This document shows, piece by piece, positions 44,913-57,000 of a DNA stretch of 64,000 nucleotides. The stretch covers positions 1 through 64,000 of the forward strand of contig VXIS01000120.1 of assembly GCA_008704415.1 (NCBI GenBank). Reading direction: 5' to 3'. Position numbers and translations under genes: made by a program. Origin of the DNA: Sphaerosporella brunnea (Eukaryota; Ascomycota; Pezizomycetes; Pezizales; Pyronemataceae). Within the stretch, counting starts at the first letter, position 1. Every line of letters begins with the position of its first letter. The notes under the pieces were generated by a model. The model saw only the letters and a list, made by a program, of their open reading frames with translations. It searched no databases and was not told the DNA's origin.

Positions 44913-46021
44913 CAGTGTTGTCAGTAGCCAGCCCAAACAGCCCGGCTGGGCTGGCGGGCCGCTTTAACCAGCCGGCCCGGCCGGCTGTTTGATCAGCCCA
45001 AGTCGCAGCCCACGCAGCCGGCCCACAGCCCGGCTGATAGAGCGAGTGATCGATAGTGATGCCGTCGGGGGCGCAAGGGCCTTTCTTAGCATTCTGCAAA
45101 AACGATGTATTTTTACCCCCCTGTGTTCCCATCACCTTCGCATCGAAGCCGCCGGGGACCAGAGTTCGAGCTGTCAAAATAGTAGTCAGGATACTCTGGA
45201 TAGTCAAGATACTCCCGATAGTCAAGATAGTGGATAGGATGAGTCACAATGCGAACTCCCAACCGGGCCGATTGATGTCTCCTTCTGTTGAACCCCCTGC
45301 TGTTCCTCATATCCCCGAGGAGACGATAGATATCCCACGGGGAAGGCGAAACCTGAACCACGGACTGAATCCTGTGGCCGGGGCTCCTACTGAGGGACGA
45401 GGCTCAAAAAAGCGGCCGCTGACCTCCCACATCTATTTGCATGGGGTCAAGTTTGAGCGTGAGGGACAAGAGTGGTGGTGCAGTTAGTGTAAAGGTCCAG
45501 ACCCGGAGGCGCGAGAATATAAAATCAGCGGATGCTCAATAGACAAAGCAAGCCTACATCCGCTCAAATATCATCGCGTCCGGAAGAATGGCCATACTGG
45601 AGCGGAGACAGCGTTCATGATGGTAAGAATGGGCAACGCCGACTCGATCTTCGGCAATTCAAGCGCGCATTGTGCAATTGGATAGCATGTGCGCATGATA
45701 GCTTCTCCTATGTAGAGCACGAAAAATTTCGGAAATTCTGCAGTCCCCTTAACCCCCGCATTCATGATTTGCTTCCAACGCATAATACAATTCACAACTG
45801 ATGCGCTTACTTCTTCGACTTTCCTGATAGACCTACACTGCGGCGCGGGTGGTTGATTGTTGATTATGCTGGTTTCGCGAGCGCTCGCTGGTGTAGGGCG
45901 TGACAGCCAGCACAACAGCCAGCCCAACAGCCGGCCCAGCCCAAACAGCCAGCCGGGCTTTTTGATCAGCCCGACGCAGCCCGACACAGCCGGCCGGGCG
46001 GGCTGGCTACTGACAACACTG
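44913..46021 (+). mobile_element. hAT transposon deletion derivative, 1109 bp, with 8-bp target duplication
   Basis: The ends are CAGTGTTGTCAGTAGCCAG and its exact inverse (about 22 bp perfect). CCGTGAGA flanks both ends (44905-44912 and 46022-46029), a perfect 8-bp duplication. Subterminal regions are full of GCCGGCC/CAGCCC blocks on both sides. CAGTG ends plus an 8-bp duplication define hAT. The interior retains part of a hAT transposase (see 45241-45801). The DDE core and the C-terminal dimerisation domain are absent. Confidence 0.95.
45241..45801 (+). pseudogene. hAT transposase N-terminal fragment
   Basis: The frame from 45241 encodes a BED-finger-like stretch (SHIYLHGVKFEREGQEWWCS, the W..C pattern) ending in a stop at 45486. 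A second frame at 45532-45801 encodes RQFKRALCNWIACAHDSFS, then EHEKFRKFCSPLNPRIHDLLP, which matches the conserved region of fungal hAT transposases (F..AL..WI......F..VE...FR.....LNP....LP). Frames are interrupted and the catalytic domain is missing. Confidence 0.75.
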
Positions 46022-46029
46022 CCGTGAGA

Positions 46030-47408
46030 CCGCAAGCGTGGATCCGCATAGTGAGTAGTAGTACAGCACGACCGCCATCAGGTCCAGCCATGATCGTAGC
46101 TTCACCAGCCATCACTCCGTGCCAATTCGCGAGGGTAGGGTTTGCAGGCCGACGCTTTGAGAACGCAGAGGAAGATGCCATGCGTGGGTTCCATAAAGAA
46201 CTCAGTGGACGTTGGGGTAAGACGCTTTCTTTCTTGGCAAACACGGCCACGCACTGATAGCTGTACTATAGATGCTTTACACAGCGCCGCTGGGGCACGG
46301 ACGCTCAGTTGTCTGAAAACCTCATCGTATACAGCGTTTCTCTACGCCCGCAGAGATCAGTGATCCGCTGCACTGGTGGAAGCTCAATGAGCACAGGTTC
46401 CCTACAGTGGCGAGAATGGCAAGGGGCTACCTCGCAGTTTGTGCTTCAAGGCACGGATAGAGTGATAGGGTGTGATGTACTTTCCCGGTGATGTTGAGGG
46501 CGTGTTTGAAAAGCTCTGAATTGGAACATTCTTTGGTCAGCATGAATTGTTTTTTTTGAGATCTATAGATAGAGAGAAAATCTCTAATAATGAGTCCAAT
46601 GTGCTTAGCGATCTCCTCACCGACCGCCATATATAGCGACCAAGGCGAGCAGTGCAGAACGCTCTCTCTCGGGCTTTGCTGCTGTCCGTCTCTGATGTCG
46701 CTCCCCGACGGGCTCGTCGAAAGGGAAGCGTCCTTCACCGCTTTTACCGTCCGCCTCTGGGCGCTGCGGGATCGCGCCACGTGCGGCGTCGGAACCGGGA
46801 GAACCAGTTGGCGGTGTGTTCTTCACTCATTCCCCAGAGCGATGCAGGTTCAGGCCCACAAGCCTCAGCAACGCCGACCTGGTAAGGTGCGGATGTTGTA
46901 CGAGCCGTAATCCAAGATGTGGGCCGTGTCGGCTGCCATCTTTCAGCCGGTGCTACTGTATTCAACTCTCCAAACTGCAGTGACGTAGCCTGGCACTGGC
47001 GTGAACGATACCAAGCCCAGCGCGCCTGTCCCGCAGTCCGTACTTGGCTATTTTCCTCACCTAATTCCACTCGTTGTGCATAACGGGGTTGTGCGGATTA
47101 CGAGTTTGAGGGGAAGCGTGCAGCCAGCTGCGCTCCGGGGTGACATGTAGATGGTATATCGTCTCAGCGGATTGTGTAGTACACCAACATGGGCCTGTTC
47201 GATTTCGTTGACCGTTTCCAGTACGGCAGTGACGATCTGGCCGGCGTCGAGAAAAGGGGTTGCAATTCAAAGGCTGTTTCCCCCCGCAAGTTGTGTTGCG
47301 AGACAACTCTCCGTGACGTCAAAAAGTTGTGTTGCGGCAATCGCCGCTTTAGCCTGCGCTTCCCGGTTAACAGCCGGATACTGCTGCGCTGCTCTGATCC
47401 CGCTGGTA
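46030..47408. other. No gene recognised
   Basis: Open frames up to about 117 codons on both strands, none with a recognised family. This stretch, the F-box part and the hAT element together separate the two halves of the broken nuclease-like paralogue. Confidence 0.4.
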
Positions 47409-47787
47409 GCCTTCGTAATGCGCGTCATACTGATCAATATCTCCGCGGTCAACCAGAATACTGCGGTACCCAAGGGAAGGAACAGGACGCCGAAGCACTT
47501 CCGGCCTACCCGCACAACTTGTCGCCGGATCAGTACAATTTGATCCATCAAAACCCCAACGTCGATGACTGGGAACTTACCGGCAGGCCTGCGTGGCGGG
47601 TTAATCCCATCGCGGCCTTCCTGGAGCAGTTCCGCTACGAGCCGGACGGCCACCGGATGGTGCAGCACGGGCCCAGAATGGTTTGTCCCCCTTCCGGGCC
47701 TTCCCCTTCCTTGGGCTTGACCCTTGCCCTTCCTTGTCCAGTGCAGCTAACAGCTGGCAGCACCTGATTTCTGATCCCAACACTGAT
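47409..47787 (+). pseudogene. Fragment of the second PD-(D/E)XK-like copy (right part)
   Basis: Matches 40189-40520: TGATCAATATCT, GGTCAACCAG, then CACTTCCGGCCTACCCGCAC encoding LPAYPHNLSP, then FRYEPDGHRMVQ. The intron (GTTTGT...GCTAACAG) and the start of the next exon are also retained. It begins in the sequence just where the 43998-44251 fragment ends. It is frameshifted and ends where a LINE fragment is joined. Confidence 0.8.
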
Positions 47788-47945
47788 GCGCAGCCCTCTG
47801 GCACTCTGTGGAGAAAGAGCTAGGTTGGAAGCACCTCCGGTGGCGATCCATTGCCGAGCTGTTCCAGTAGGAAAAGGTCGTCCCTGCTAGGATACCAAGG
47901 TCGCTGTGACGGTTACTCCGGAGGAGGAGAATGAGGAGTGATCGG
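47787..47945 (+). mobile_element. LINE 3' coding fragment fused to the nuclease pseudogene
   Basis: GGCACTCTGTGGAGAAAGAG to GGAGGAGAATGAGGAGTGA corresponds to LWRSVEKELGWKHLRW and the LINE stop region. It joins directly to the nuclease-like exon and lacks the usual 3' tail. Confidence 0.7.
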
Positions 47946-48188
47946 GTCCTGGTGGCCATGGCAGTTTCTCCAAGTTGTTTTGTTTTGTTCACAGATGAAC
48001 GGCCCATAATCGACCAGAATTCTCAATAGCCGGTCGAAAAAGCCTGGGCTGACTGGCTGCGGGCTGGGTCTTGTATGTAAAACGTGCAAACTAGTACAGA
48101 GTGATATCCCGTGAAGCCACAATCGTGTGATTATTGTCCATTCTTCATACCCGAACAGCCCACAGCCCACAGCCACCTTTTGCAAATC

Positions 48189-48651
48189 ATGGAGCCGAAG
48201 ACGATTGAAGACCTCCCGATGGAGCTCCTGCTGCAGATCATTGACAATATGGACCATTCCGATATTCTTCACCAGCCACTTCATCTGTTTCGCAGATGAT
48301 TGTCCACTAACCCGGCTCAACAGGTGCCATGACGCATTTGACCACTGGAACCTCGAGCACGTAGGATCTCTCATACGCCGAACACCGGCGCATAGAGTCC
48401 GGTTCTCTCAGGGTTCGGCACTATTAGGGTCTATCCTTACCGCTGCCTGCGGCGCTGACTGCAATCTGCGGTTGTTGAAGTTCCTTCTCAAGCAGATGTC
48501 GCAACATGACATCCACCTCTTCACGGGATACCGCAACAGCACCGGAAAGCACGGGATTGGCTCGTCCAACCATGCCGGGTCACCTAAGAACCCGACGGAC
48601 TGCGGTTGGTGGCGAGGGCCGCATGCAATTGCCGCAGCGACATACGCATAG
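48189..48651 (+). pseudogene. F-box/ankyrin pseudogene
   Basis: An ATG at 48189 starts a typical F-box (EDLPMELLLQIIDNMDHSD) but the frame stops after 36 codons. In the next frame the sequence continues with NRCHDAFDHWNLEHVGSLI and an ankyrin-like LTAACGADCNLRLLKFLLKQ to about 48651. A frameshift near 48285 therefore breaks the gene. It resembles the architecture of the 44.3-kb F-box frame but is not a close copy. Confidence 0.65.
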
Positions 48652-48839
48652 GCTTTGCATCTAGTCTGCACAAGGCCACCCGCCTGTGATCGGTGCCACA
48701 GATGTAATTACGGCTTTTATGTCGCATTCTCCGTCCACATAACGACATTTGCAGCGTACCCTCGACTTTTTTCTATGCCCGTACCCCCCCCCCCCCGTTT
48801 GTTCGCCGATGCTCACCTCGCAGCACTCACCCGCACCTG

Positions 48840-49035
48840 TGTGTTCGGGCCTGTTCCTTTCCTCTATTCCATCTATACCTTTACCTTTCCCTTTCTTTCT
48901 TTCGATGCAATTGCTATTCAGGATTGCCGCAATTGGCACATGAAATCACACCGATAAGGCGGCGTAAAGGATTTGGACGAGGACAGGGGGTGGGTGTGCC
49001 ATAATCTTTATAGATTGCATGCAGACAATAAACCG
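48840..49035 (+). mobile_element. LINE 3' untranslated tail
   Basis: A pyrimidine-rich stretch (CCTTTCCCTTTCTTTC) is followed by TGAAATCACACCGATAAGGC and ends CTTTATAGATTGCATGCAGA, CAATAAACC. The same order of motifs is seen at 27.66-27.87 and 60.17-60.35 kb. Coding sequence is absent. Confidence 0.65.
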
Positions 49036-50004
49036 GCTCGGCCTGTGACTGGGAGGCAGAGAGGGCTGTGGATGAGTACATTCCTTCGATTACTCTCCTG
49101 GAGTGATAACCGTGGGCATTCGCAGTTGTTTCATCAAGCGTTAGGAAATGGAATTGCAAGGGCATAACGGAAAAAGTGACCCACCGCTTCACCGAACGGC
49201 CGAGAAATTTCCGGCTGGAAGGTATGCGGCCGCAATTCGGGTCGCCTGCTCGCTCTGTACGGCGCACAACCGATGACCTCTCCCTTCAAATTGCATTTCG
49301 CTGTTGAAAACAGGACGTATTCCCTTGGCCAGCTGCCTATGCTCACAGCCTACCGATGTATTGCAGGTAGAAGTTGTCCTACTGTTGTGGCATCCATCCA
49401 TTGGATGGTCGAGGATTGGAGCCGCGGCATCTATCCTCAACAATGGGACGAGGTGGTGGTTGAGGGGTGATCCCCTGTTGAAGTTTGTACAGAAAATATA
49501 GGTTGATTATGAAACGTGGTGGTGACATGTAACAGACACGGAGGCCTCACCAGCCAGCACTCGGTCCACACCCACATTATGCCCGGACGCATATTCCAAC
49601 ATTATTGATGTGACCGCATGCATCAACTGCTGTGACCCGGAATACCAATCGCACCGAAACAAAAATAGATCCGTTAAGATGAACAGACGACTGTTGCGAT
49701 GGGTCTCACTCGCGCCGCGCGGGTGCCACCAGTGTTTCCGATAGCCAGCCGCCGTGTACATGCGCCTCTACCGTCTGGGAAGATGCTACGAAGTCCACGA
49801 GGTGTATAGTAAAACCTTCACCCAGGTGCGTCACAAAGAATGAATGAAATGGAATGTGATAAATCACGTGGACCCATGGAAAAAAAAAGACGAACCAGTT
49901 TTTCAATACGCACGGTACGGACGAGCAAAACACACCCTGCCAAGAGAGGACAACTGTTACATGGCCTCAAACCTGGTGCCTAAGCCCCTCCGCGTGTGCG
50001 GTGT
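49036..50004. other. Intergenic, no gene recognised
   Basis: Only short open frames; nothing recognisable. Confidence 0.45.
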
Positions 50005-51362
50005 CTAGATTAACAACTTTGCCCGTGAGAGACCGGCATGAATCGATCGCGCAAAAGGCAACAAACTTGGCTGCTGCGGTAACGACCGGCAGGGTGGGGG
50101 CGGGTTTCGAACGCGAGAGCGGCAAGCATCGATGGCCCGAAACTTCGCGAGCCCCCTAACGGCGGCAGGCAGGACCGTGTTGCGGTAATCGGGGATGTCA
50201 AACCTGCGGGTCCTGTTAGGATCGGTAATTGGCTGCCGTATGAAGTCCGTGATACGAAATTCGGGAGTAGCATCGGTGGGTGGCGCAGGCATAATTTGCT
50301 TCTTGCGGTCAGCATATCATTTGCAATCACTCGGAGGGGAGATATATATATATATACCATTCGTTCTCCCTGCCGCACGGGCTGCCCAGCTTCATCACGT
50401 CGCCAAAATTCCATGAACACAGTTATGGGGCCAACCCAATCTTTGACTTCTAAAGCACTGCCAATCTCGCTGTACAGCTCCGCATCGCTCTCGCTTCCGT
50501 GGTCGTCGCCGTGCTGGTGTTTTCCACCCGTGGTGGCGGTGGGTTCCTGCTCTGGCTTGGGCGGAACGATTTTAGGTTTCTGGCATGGCTTGGGACGAGC
50601 TGGCGCATCGCAGAACCGGTCGATGAAGTCCTCGATTGCGTCCCGCCGCGCTTTCTGCCATTGCTTGCGCGCCACGGAGTCTTCTGAGATTTTGACCAGG
50701 ATTACGAGGCGGACTTTGGGCTCCTTGAGCAGCCACTGGCGCGCGTCGGAAACCAGGTCTTCGTACGTTTCCGAAAACCCAACCTCTCCGACCAGCAACG
50801 GGTAGGTGTCGCCTTGCTCGTCGGAGTACTTGGCAACCACATCCGGAGTCTTATGCCACGCCGGTATTTTCTTATTTCCTGAGCCAGTCTTGCCAGTATA
50901 GCCCGAACGGGGAAGCACGAATTGGCAAACAGCGGTGTCGAATTGGAGGATTTCATCTTGTGTAAACCAGTGGTCCCACGCCATCTTAACAACGACGCGA
51001 GACATGTGCGTGGAGAGGGAATCGTGCAGCGGCCTCGCCATGCCGAAGATGTGCAAGTGCTGAGTTTCGGGATTGTAGGAGAAGCGGCGGCGTTGACGTG
51101 TGCACTCGCTCAGCGTGGTCGTCACTTCGTGCGATAGGAACTGATCGTGGCTGACTTTAATGGCGAGGTCTTCTTCGGCGATTGCAGTCGCGTTGAGGAA
51201 GTTGTCGATAGCGTTGCAAAGTGCGACGACTGAGGGGTACTCGATCCTCGTGTGGGGAGGCGTCGCCCGGTTCTTGGGGCTGCTGGCGGCGGCGGCGGCG
51301 CCATGGACAGGCCTGTCGCCGGTCTCATGGGACCTTGGAGTCTGGGGAGGAGTCGACGACAT
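50005..51362 (-). CDS. PD-(D/E)XK nuclease-like protein, 433 aa, apparently intact
   Basis: Exon 1 is 51362-50358 and exon 2 is 50301-50005. The 56-base intron has donor GTATAT, branch TGCTGACC and acceptor CAAG. Reading through the intron would give 450 aa but with an unconvincing tail, while splicing yields EFRITDFIRQPITDP, matching LRITDLLPSI in the 39.6-kb relative. The N-terminal 35 residues are disordered. A helical part includes EYPSVVALCNAIDNFLNA. The core is KTPDVVAKYSDEQGD then LLVGEVGFSETYEDLVSDAR: Asp174 and Glu193 with a GEVGFSE motif, i.e. the PD...ExG version of the PD-(D/E)XK fold (Gly instead of the catalytic Lys), then VRLVILVKISED. Such proteins are common in accessory regions of fungi; whether they cut DNA is not known. 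A dead copy lies at 43.4 kb. Confidence 0.8.
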
Positions 51363-51462
51363 ACTGGCGTCGCTGTGTTTTGTTTTTGTGTTCAGTACTG
51401 GTGGTGGTGTGGGGGGAGGGCGATGGGGTTCTGTAGCTGCTGGCTGCTGGTAAACTTGAGCT

Positions 51463-51470
51463 TATTTATA
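51463..51470 (-). promoter_or_regulatory. TATA box of the nuclease-like gene
   Basis: Minus-strand TATAAATA about 101-108 bases upstream of the ATG at 51362; spacing resembles the 2661 and 58109 genes. Confidence 0.5.
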
Positions 51471-52869
51471 TGAAGCCAAGCGCCACGGTGCAATGCGTCA
51501 CTCTTGTTTTATTCGTCGATTGTGAGCTCTTCTGTATCCCGGCCGGCGCCATTCATCGTTCGGACGAAGTGATGCCGAGTGATGCCGAGTGATGCGTACA
51601 TTCACCTTACTGCACAAGTGTATCTATCTATCCCTATATAGGGCAGTTGGTGTGGCGTTTTCCGGTGGCTCAACCCTGAATTTCTGACCGTCGGATTTTG
51701 GAGCGAAGTGACTGCACAGCTCTACCATGTTGGAGCGGAGCCGTGGAGGAACTTTAGCGACGACACTGAATGAAAGCAACTGCGCCGTTTTTCACACACA
51801 TACGCCCTGACTGCAACGTACATATGACTTCACATTAAGTGGCGCTGTACTAATGACTGCACACCGTGTGGTCGCCACACGGGTGTTAAATCCTATGAAC
51901 TATGAAGCTCTACTTTCCCCATGGTGAGACTCCCTCACAATGCAATAGGTATTGGCAGACATACGAACCTACGAAAGTAATTCATCGACAGAGCAAACAT
52001 CAGCTTACCTCTACTGTTCAGCCTCCTGTGGCGGGCCGTGAGTCGAGCAGTTCGGTGTTTCTGTAAATCGTGGAGGAATTGGAAAGACGCCTGATTACGC
52101 TTCTTTAAAGGCCTGAATATCGGTGGTGCAAAGTCCGAGTCGCTATTCGAGCCAACATCAACGCTACTGTATACACCTCCCGTGTGAAGTCAACACGCAC
52201 AAACACAGACCGGCGGTGACGCGTTGCAAATGGCGTTGCACAATGCAAAGTGTATGAACTCCGCATTCGATTCGGGGTCGAGTTGCGTCACCGACGGCGT
52301 ACTGCTTCCTGTTGCCATCACCATGACGATGGGCCTAGGGCAGTTAAAGACACTGCAAATTATACTCAGCGTCTTTGTGTTCCAGACGAAGACTGTCAAT
52401 GATCAGTAATTATTGAGATAGTCGATACAATCGCGAGTACTCGAAAGGCCGGAAGTAAGGCGAAAGAAATGAATGTACGAAAAGCTGGTAGCTTTTATAG
52501 AGAAGGCTGTGGCACACCGAGCTGCCTTGGGTCTGCGCCGCAACCTTATCTCTCTTCCTTTTTGACGAGTAGATCCGATAGATACGATTCATGATGTCAC
52601 AACTTCTAATTGTAGATTTGTTGTGAACAAGGAAATGGCAGGTCACGTGCCCAAAGAAAAACAGTATTAGACATTCATAGAACAATGTCTACACAACAAC
52701 TGGGGCACGAACCCTAACTGCCCCCGCCAGCAAACAAACAACCGCAAAACCAAACCCACCCAGCACCGCAAACCCAAACCCACCCAGCACTGCCGCACCT
52801 CCCCGAGCAATCGCGAATTTCTTTCCTTTTCTCATACATCCCTCATCATCGATCATCTCAGCAAAACGA
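51471..52869. other. Intergenic, no gene recognised
   Basis: Short frames only. A 24-bp unit occurs twice in tandem at 52741-52788 (ACCGCAAAACCAAACCCACC, then CAGC) with one mismatch. Confidence 0.45.
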
Positions 52870-54006
52870 ATGCCGCCTGCACTCCTACCCATTACTCGTG
52901 ACAGCGGATCGCCGCAGCGCGCCCAGCTGACAGCATACGCGGACAGTACCCAGCTGGCATCATACTCCGAGTACTCCCAGGAAGAGGCGTCGTCGAGGGC
53001 GAATGTGGTCGGGAACAGAACGGATAAGGTCGCCGCCCAGCGCGTGGAGGAGAAGGCCGTGTTTGATCGCCTATTCGCTGCTAAATTTCCCTCGTTCGTC
53101 AGCCTGACCTTTGCTGTCATAATCAAGGGGCTCTGGGTCGACGAAACGCCAGTGCCGATTGACGAGCTTCCAGATTTCGAGGTCCCCCCCCGCCGCTCTT
53201 CTCTTCATGAATAAGCTAACTAGTTAGTACAGGCCGCAGTCCGAGTACTGAGCCGGCGGCTTGAAATTCGTATCCACAGGATCATGTGTAATGGGATAGA
53301 GGTCAAAGCAGCATGCTGGACTGTAATGACGCGGACTGCGCCTTGGATATTCAGCACGTTCGACGTTTACGGTGACCCCATTCTGGACATGAACTGGACC
53401 CCGATCACGATACATCCGTCCGAAACCACATCGAGGTGTCAGTGCTTGTTTGAACCCCTTGTGCTCGACATACTGATTCCGCGACCGGGTCACACTGAGC
53501 TGCGACACATCCCAAAGCTGGTGCGCGAGCTTTTGGCTTCGTTTGACCCTGCTAGGTTCCCCATGGACGCCACCGCAGGCTTCACGTTTCTGGGCGCTCC
53601 TGCCGAAGATATGAACTCGTTGGAACTGGAGAAGACGACGTGGTCCCAGTGGGTTAAACATACCGAGCGAGATCTAACTCTCTGCGATGCTCCGGAAGCC
53701 CCGTTGGGCCCCGAAAGCGAATGGGGTTCGGTTAATACCGAAGGATACAAATCTGTGGCAGTGTGTTGGCCAGGAGGGACCGAGGTGATCTTGGTACTGC
53801 GGCACCGCAGGGTGAAGGAGGCAGCCGAGTGTGCGAAGGAGTATGCGTGGGGAAGGCTGGGACGCGAGGTGGAATTGGCGGCGATTGAATTCTGGGATGA
53901 CCGTGAGGAGTGTTTCTTCCCGTGCACCGACTTGGACACTACGCTCAGGCGCGCAACAGAAGCTTTGCGAGTGACCGTGCGGTTGGTTCGCCCTGTTGAT
54001 GTTTAG
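52870..54006 (+). CDS. Hypothetical two-exon protein, 361 aa
   Basis: Exon 1 is 52870-53181 and exon 2 is 53233-54006. The intron of 51 bases has a GT start (GTCCCC, weak), a GCTAACTAG branch and a TACAG acceptor, and removing it joins ELPDFE to AAVRVLSRRLEIR in frame. The first 60 residues are polar and probably disordered. The rest is a mixed alpha/beta-looking globular part with many Trp and Cys (AACWTVMTRTAPWIFSTFD, VLDILIPRPGHTELRHIP). It ends ATEALRVTVRLVRPVDV. No signal peptide, membrane segment or known domain is recognised. It sits between the intact nuclease-like gene and transposon debris. Composition and intron support a real gene; function unknown. Confidence 0.65.
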
Positions 54007-57000
54007 GAAGTAATCAGAGTCCTCCTGTGGTTTTTTCTATTCTGTTCCTTCTCCGGGTGGGGAGTGTTTTGCGACGGCGGATCCATCCCTGTGAACTGAT
54101 CTTGTCTTGCCAAACAAATCCGACATAATATTTATGGATGTTCGTCACTACAATACCTTTTCGTTCTCTGTTCTACCAGCGCATTAGCAGTCCACAGAGT
54201 GGCCGCGCACAAATCGAAGTGACCAACGCCCAGAGCTGTCGAAGGATGAGTCTACCAAGAACCCTAGGCGTTTCCACTACTACTCCAGCGACCGAAGGCT
54301 CACACTAAGAAAATTGCGTACTCCACGATTGCGGATTGCGGACAAGTTCAAAGTAAGGGACGAGGTTGGTACATATGTAGTGTTTTGTCCTGGGAGAGTG
54401 GCCACGTGGTGCCAGGAAGCGGAAGGCAATTCGCCCGCGCAATAACTTCACTTGGTTGTACCGGCCACGCAATAGTGTCTTCCCCCAATGCAGGAGATCT
54501 CGGCAAGAATCCCAATCTCCACGGATTCAGATGGATGCTTCTGCGCTCGTCCTGGATCACGTAGTCTTAGCCCGGCTACACATCATACAGGCGCTCATCT
54601 TTCTGCATATGTGCATACTGACCCATTGGCATTGCTCCCACCGCGTTTGCAGCTCGAAGAACGGACTGATGTTGCTTCATTTTCAACCGCGGTTCGATAT
54701 CGATATCTACCAGCATGTTGAAGACGGCTGCGCGGTATTTCATGAGCAGTGCTCGTGTAACGGTCTGAAGTACTCTCAGATCCGACCCAGCCCAGTGCAA
54801 ATCTATGTTTTACAAAGTTTGTTTATGCTTTCTTCATATCGCACTCGGCCGATGGCTGCCTTGGCATTGTTACCGTTCCGGGCAGAAGCGGGTAACGAGC
54901 GGCGACAAATACTTAGCAGGTGTTAAGCCAAAACAAACCTCGCCCCCCACCGCCGCCACCCCTTACCAGAACACCTCAAAATGTCTGGGCTGCTAACACC
55001 GCCCGAGACGCCTTCGACGCGGAAGGTCGTTCTGATAATTTCCTACGAACCCAGCGGCAAGTCTCCTGGCGCACGAGCGAGCGACAACAAGCTAACAATC
55101 CATGATCGCCAGAACACGATTACATACTCACGATTGCAGACACGAGCCGGTTGACGCTTGTTGCCGAGGTCCTTGCGTTCGAGCTTGGATTGGCAGCTGA
55201 CACCATTGAGTTTCACGATGAGAATGGCAATCGCCTGTTAAAGGGTCCAAGGATCAACAAGGTATTTTTCTGAAACTCTACAAAGAATGGTGTGGGGAGT
55301 AACGGGCTGATGTGGGGGCTAGTTGGGGCTAGAAGGGTACATGTTTCCTGAGGGTTACGGCCACATGATTGAAGCTGTGGTTGAAAAGAAGGGTTGATGG
55401 ACATGTCCTGTGACTACTACCACGCAACTCGAACAAGGGAACCCTAGGCTGTTCTGTCCCGTACCCTGTGGTTTTGTCGAAATTTACTCCGTGCACTGTC
55501 AGAAAGAATGTGTCTACCATACTTTGCGCTCATCTGCCCTGGCGCCGTGAAATCTCTCTGCCATCTCCGTCTCTACCCTGGTTGTGTCTCCTCAAGCACG
55601 CCTTGAGTAAGTATGAATATTCCTATCCACGCAAAGATTCTGTTTGATCCGTTGTCCGCGCCGTTACTAATGGTTTCTCGAAACAGGCTGGGCTGAATCT
55701 GGTAGCTACCACGACCACGAGTACCAAACGCAGTGAAGCAAAAGTTGCATATATAACAGCGGGTATTCCTGTGCAACGTGGTAAATGTTTGGCTAGTTAA
55801 AAGATACGTACCTGCCGTTGGTGTAATATACTTGAGGTCAGGACACGACAGACACTAACTGACCATGTTTCTCTCCAGCCCTCGATTCCCAATTTCACAA
55901 CCCTTCAAGAGCTCTCGACTAGCACAGCGAAGATGATCCAAGGTTGACCTTGCGCTTTTTGAGCCGATTCACTCGTCGGCAGAGTTTCGTCGCCGCAGTG
56001 CAGAACACGTCAGGCGTAGATGGATGCTCTCCCAATGCCACTTTCTAGTGGCGGTTCGCCCAGATAGCAACCTGCCGACTACGGGGCGACTGTGCTTATC
56101 CGCATGCTATGATTCTAATAAACGAGCCGCCCCATTGCGTGTGTCGTTCGGTTCTGGAAGCGCAGCTCAGTGGGGTAAGCCAGTTTCCAAAATCACCCCG
56201 CTGTCTGCGGCGTTCCATTTCCGGTAAAAAGCAGACTTGACCAGAACGTGACGTCCAATGGAAATGAGCGTCAGAGAGCAAACTGCAGACCATTACAGTG
56301 CGGAGCGCTGCGAACTCAGGGTGCGGCTCAATGGAGCGTGATGGCCTGGCTATGGCTGCCTTGTGTATTTTGTGGCTGTCAGGTGTCGTCAATGATTTCG
56401 CCTGCCTTCTGCATGCGCTGCACCACTGAATGGGCTCAGATATACTCGCGTTTCCGAAAAAATATCGAATCACATGGCTTTGATACTCGATTTTTTTTAA
56501 ACCCGAAAGAAGAAGTTTTGGCTCAGAAAAAAAAAAATCACGTGATTCGATTTGTTTTTTCGGGAACGCGAGTACAGCGATCTTGCTCACCAGCCAACGT
56601 CTCGGTGTTGTATTGGGAGTGCCCTAGGAGACCCTATGCCGACATACCGTGCGCCCACGGTGTCCAGCATGACCCAGGAGCACCAGAGCAGGCAGTATGC
56701 CTGCCATGGCCCTGAGGATCCTAGGATCGCCGAGGCAACGGGAACCCGGAGGGCCACCTCTCCCACGTGGCGTGTTTGAATATGGTGTCGACCCTGAGCA
56801 GCCGTTGGACCCTGCCAGGAGGCCGCCGCCCGCTGGAGGATGACGTATAGCCGGCAGAGCAGCGGACAGACGACATCAGGAGGAATGACGACATGCTGGT
56901 CGCGGCGGTCAACGCCATGAGTTTGACGTCGCGATACCAGCAGGAATACCGAGCGCACAGCGGGTATAGATACGCTCTGGCGCCCCAATATCCCGCTCTG

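Noticed and set aside
44193..44936. 247-codon minus-strand ORF, Arg/His/Ala-rich
   Set aside because: It is a shadow of the GC-rich F-box/ankyrin frame on the plus strand and shows no protein motif.
48749..48943. Pro-rich short ORFs near the CCCCCC tract
   Set aside because: Low-complexity C-tract and LINE 3' tail pyrimidine sequence; no coding support.
50010..50357. Read-through C-terminus giving a 450-aa version of the nuclease-like protein
   Set aside because: It translates a canonical intron (GTATAT, TGCTGACC, AAG); the spliced exon matches the relative at 39.6 kb better.
52689..53126. 145-codon minus-strand ORF with hydrophobic Gly-rich end
   Set aside because: Antisense to exon 1 of the 52870-54006 gene; its Gly/Val-rich end comes from a 24-bp tandem repeat.
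53490..53939. 149-codon Ser-rich minus-strand ORF
   Set aside because: Shadow of exon 2 of the 52870-54006 gene.
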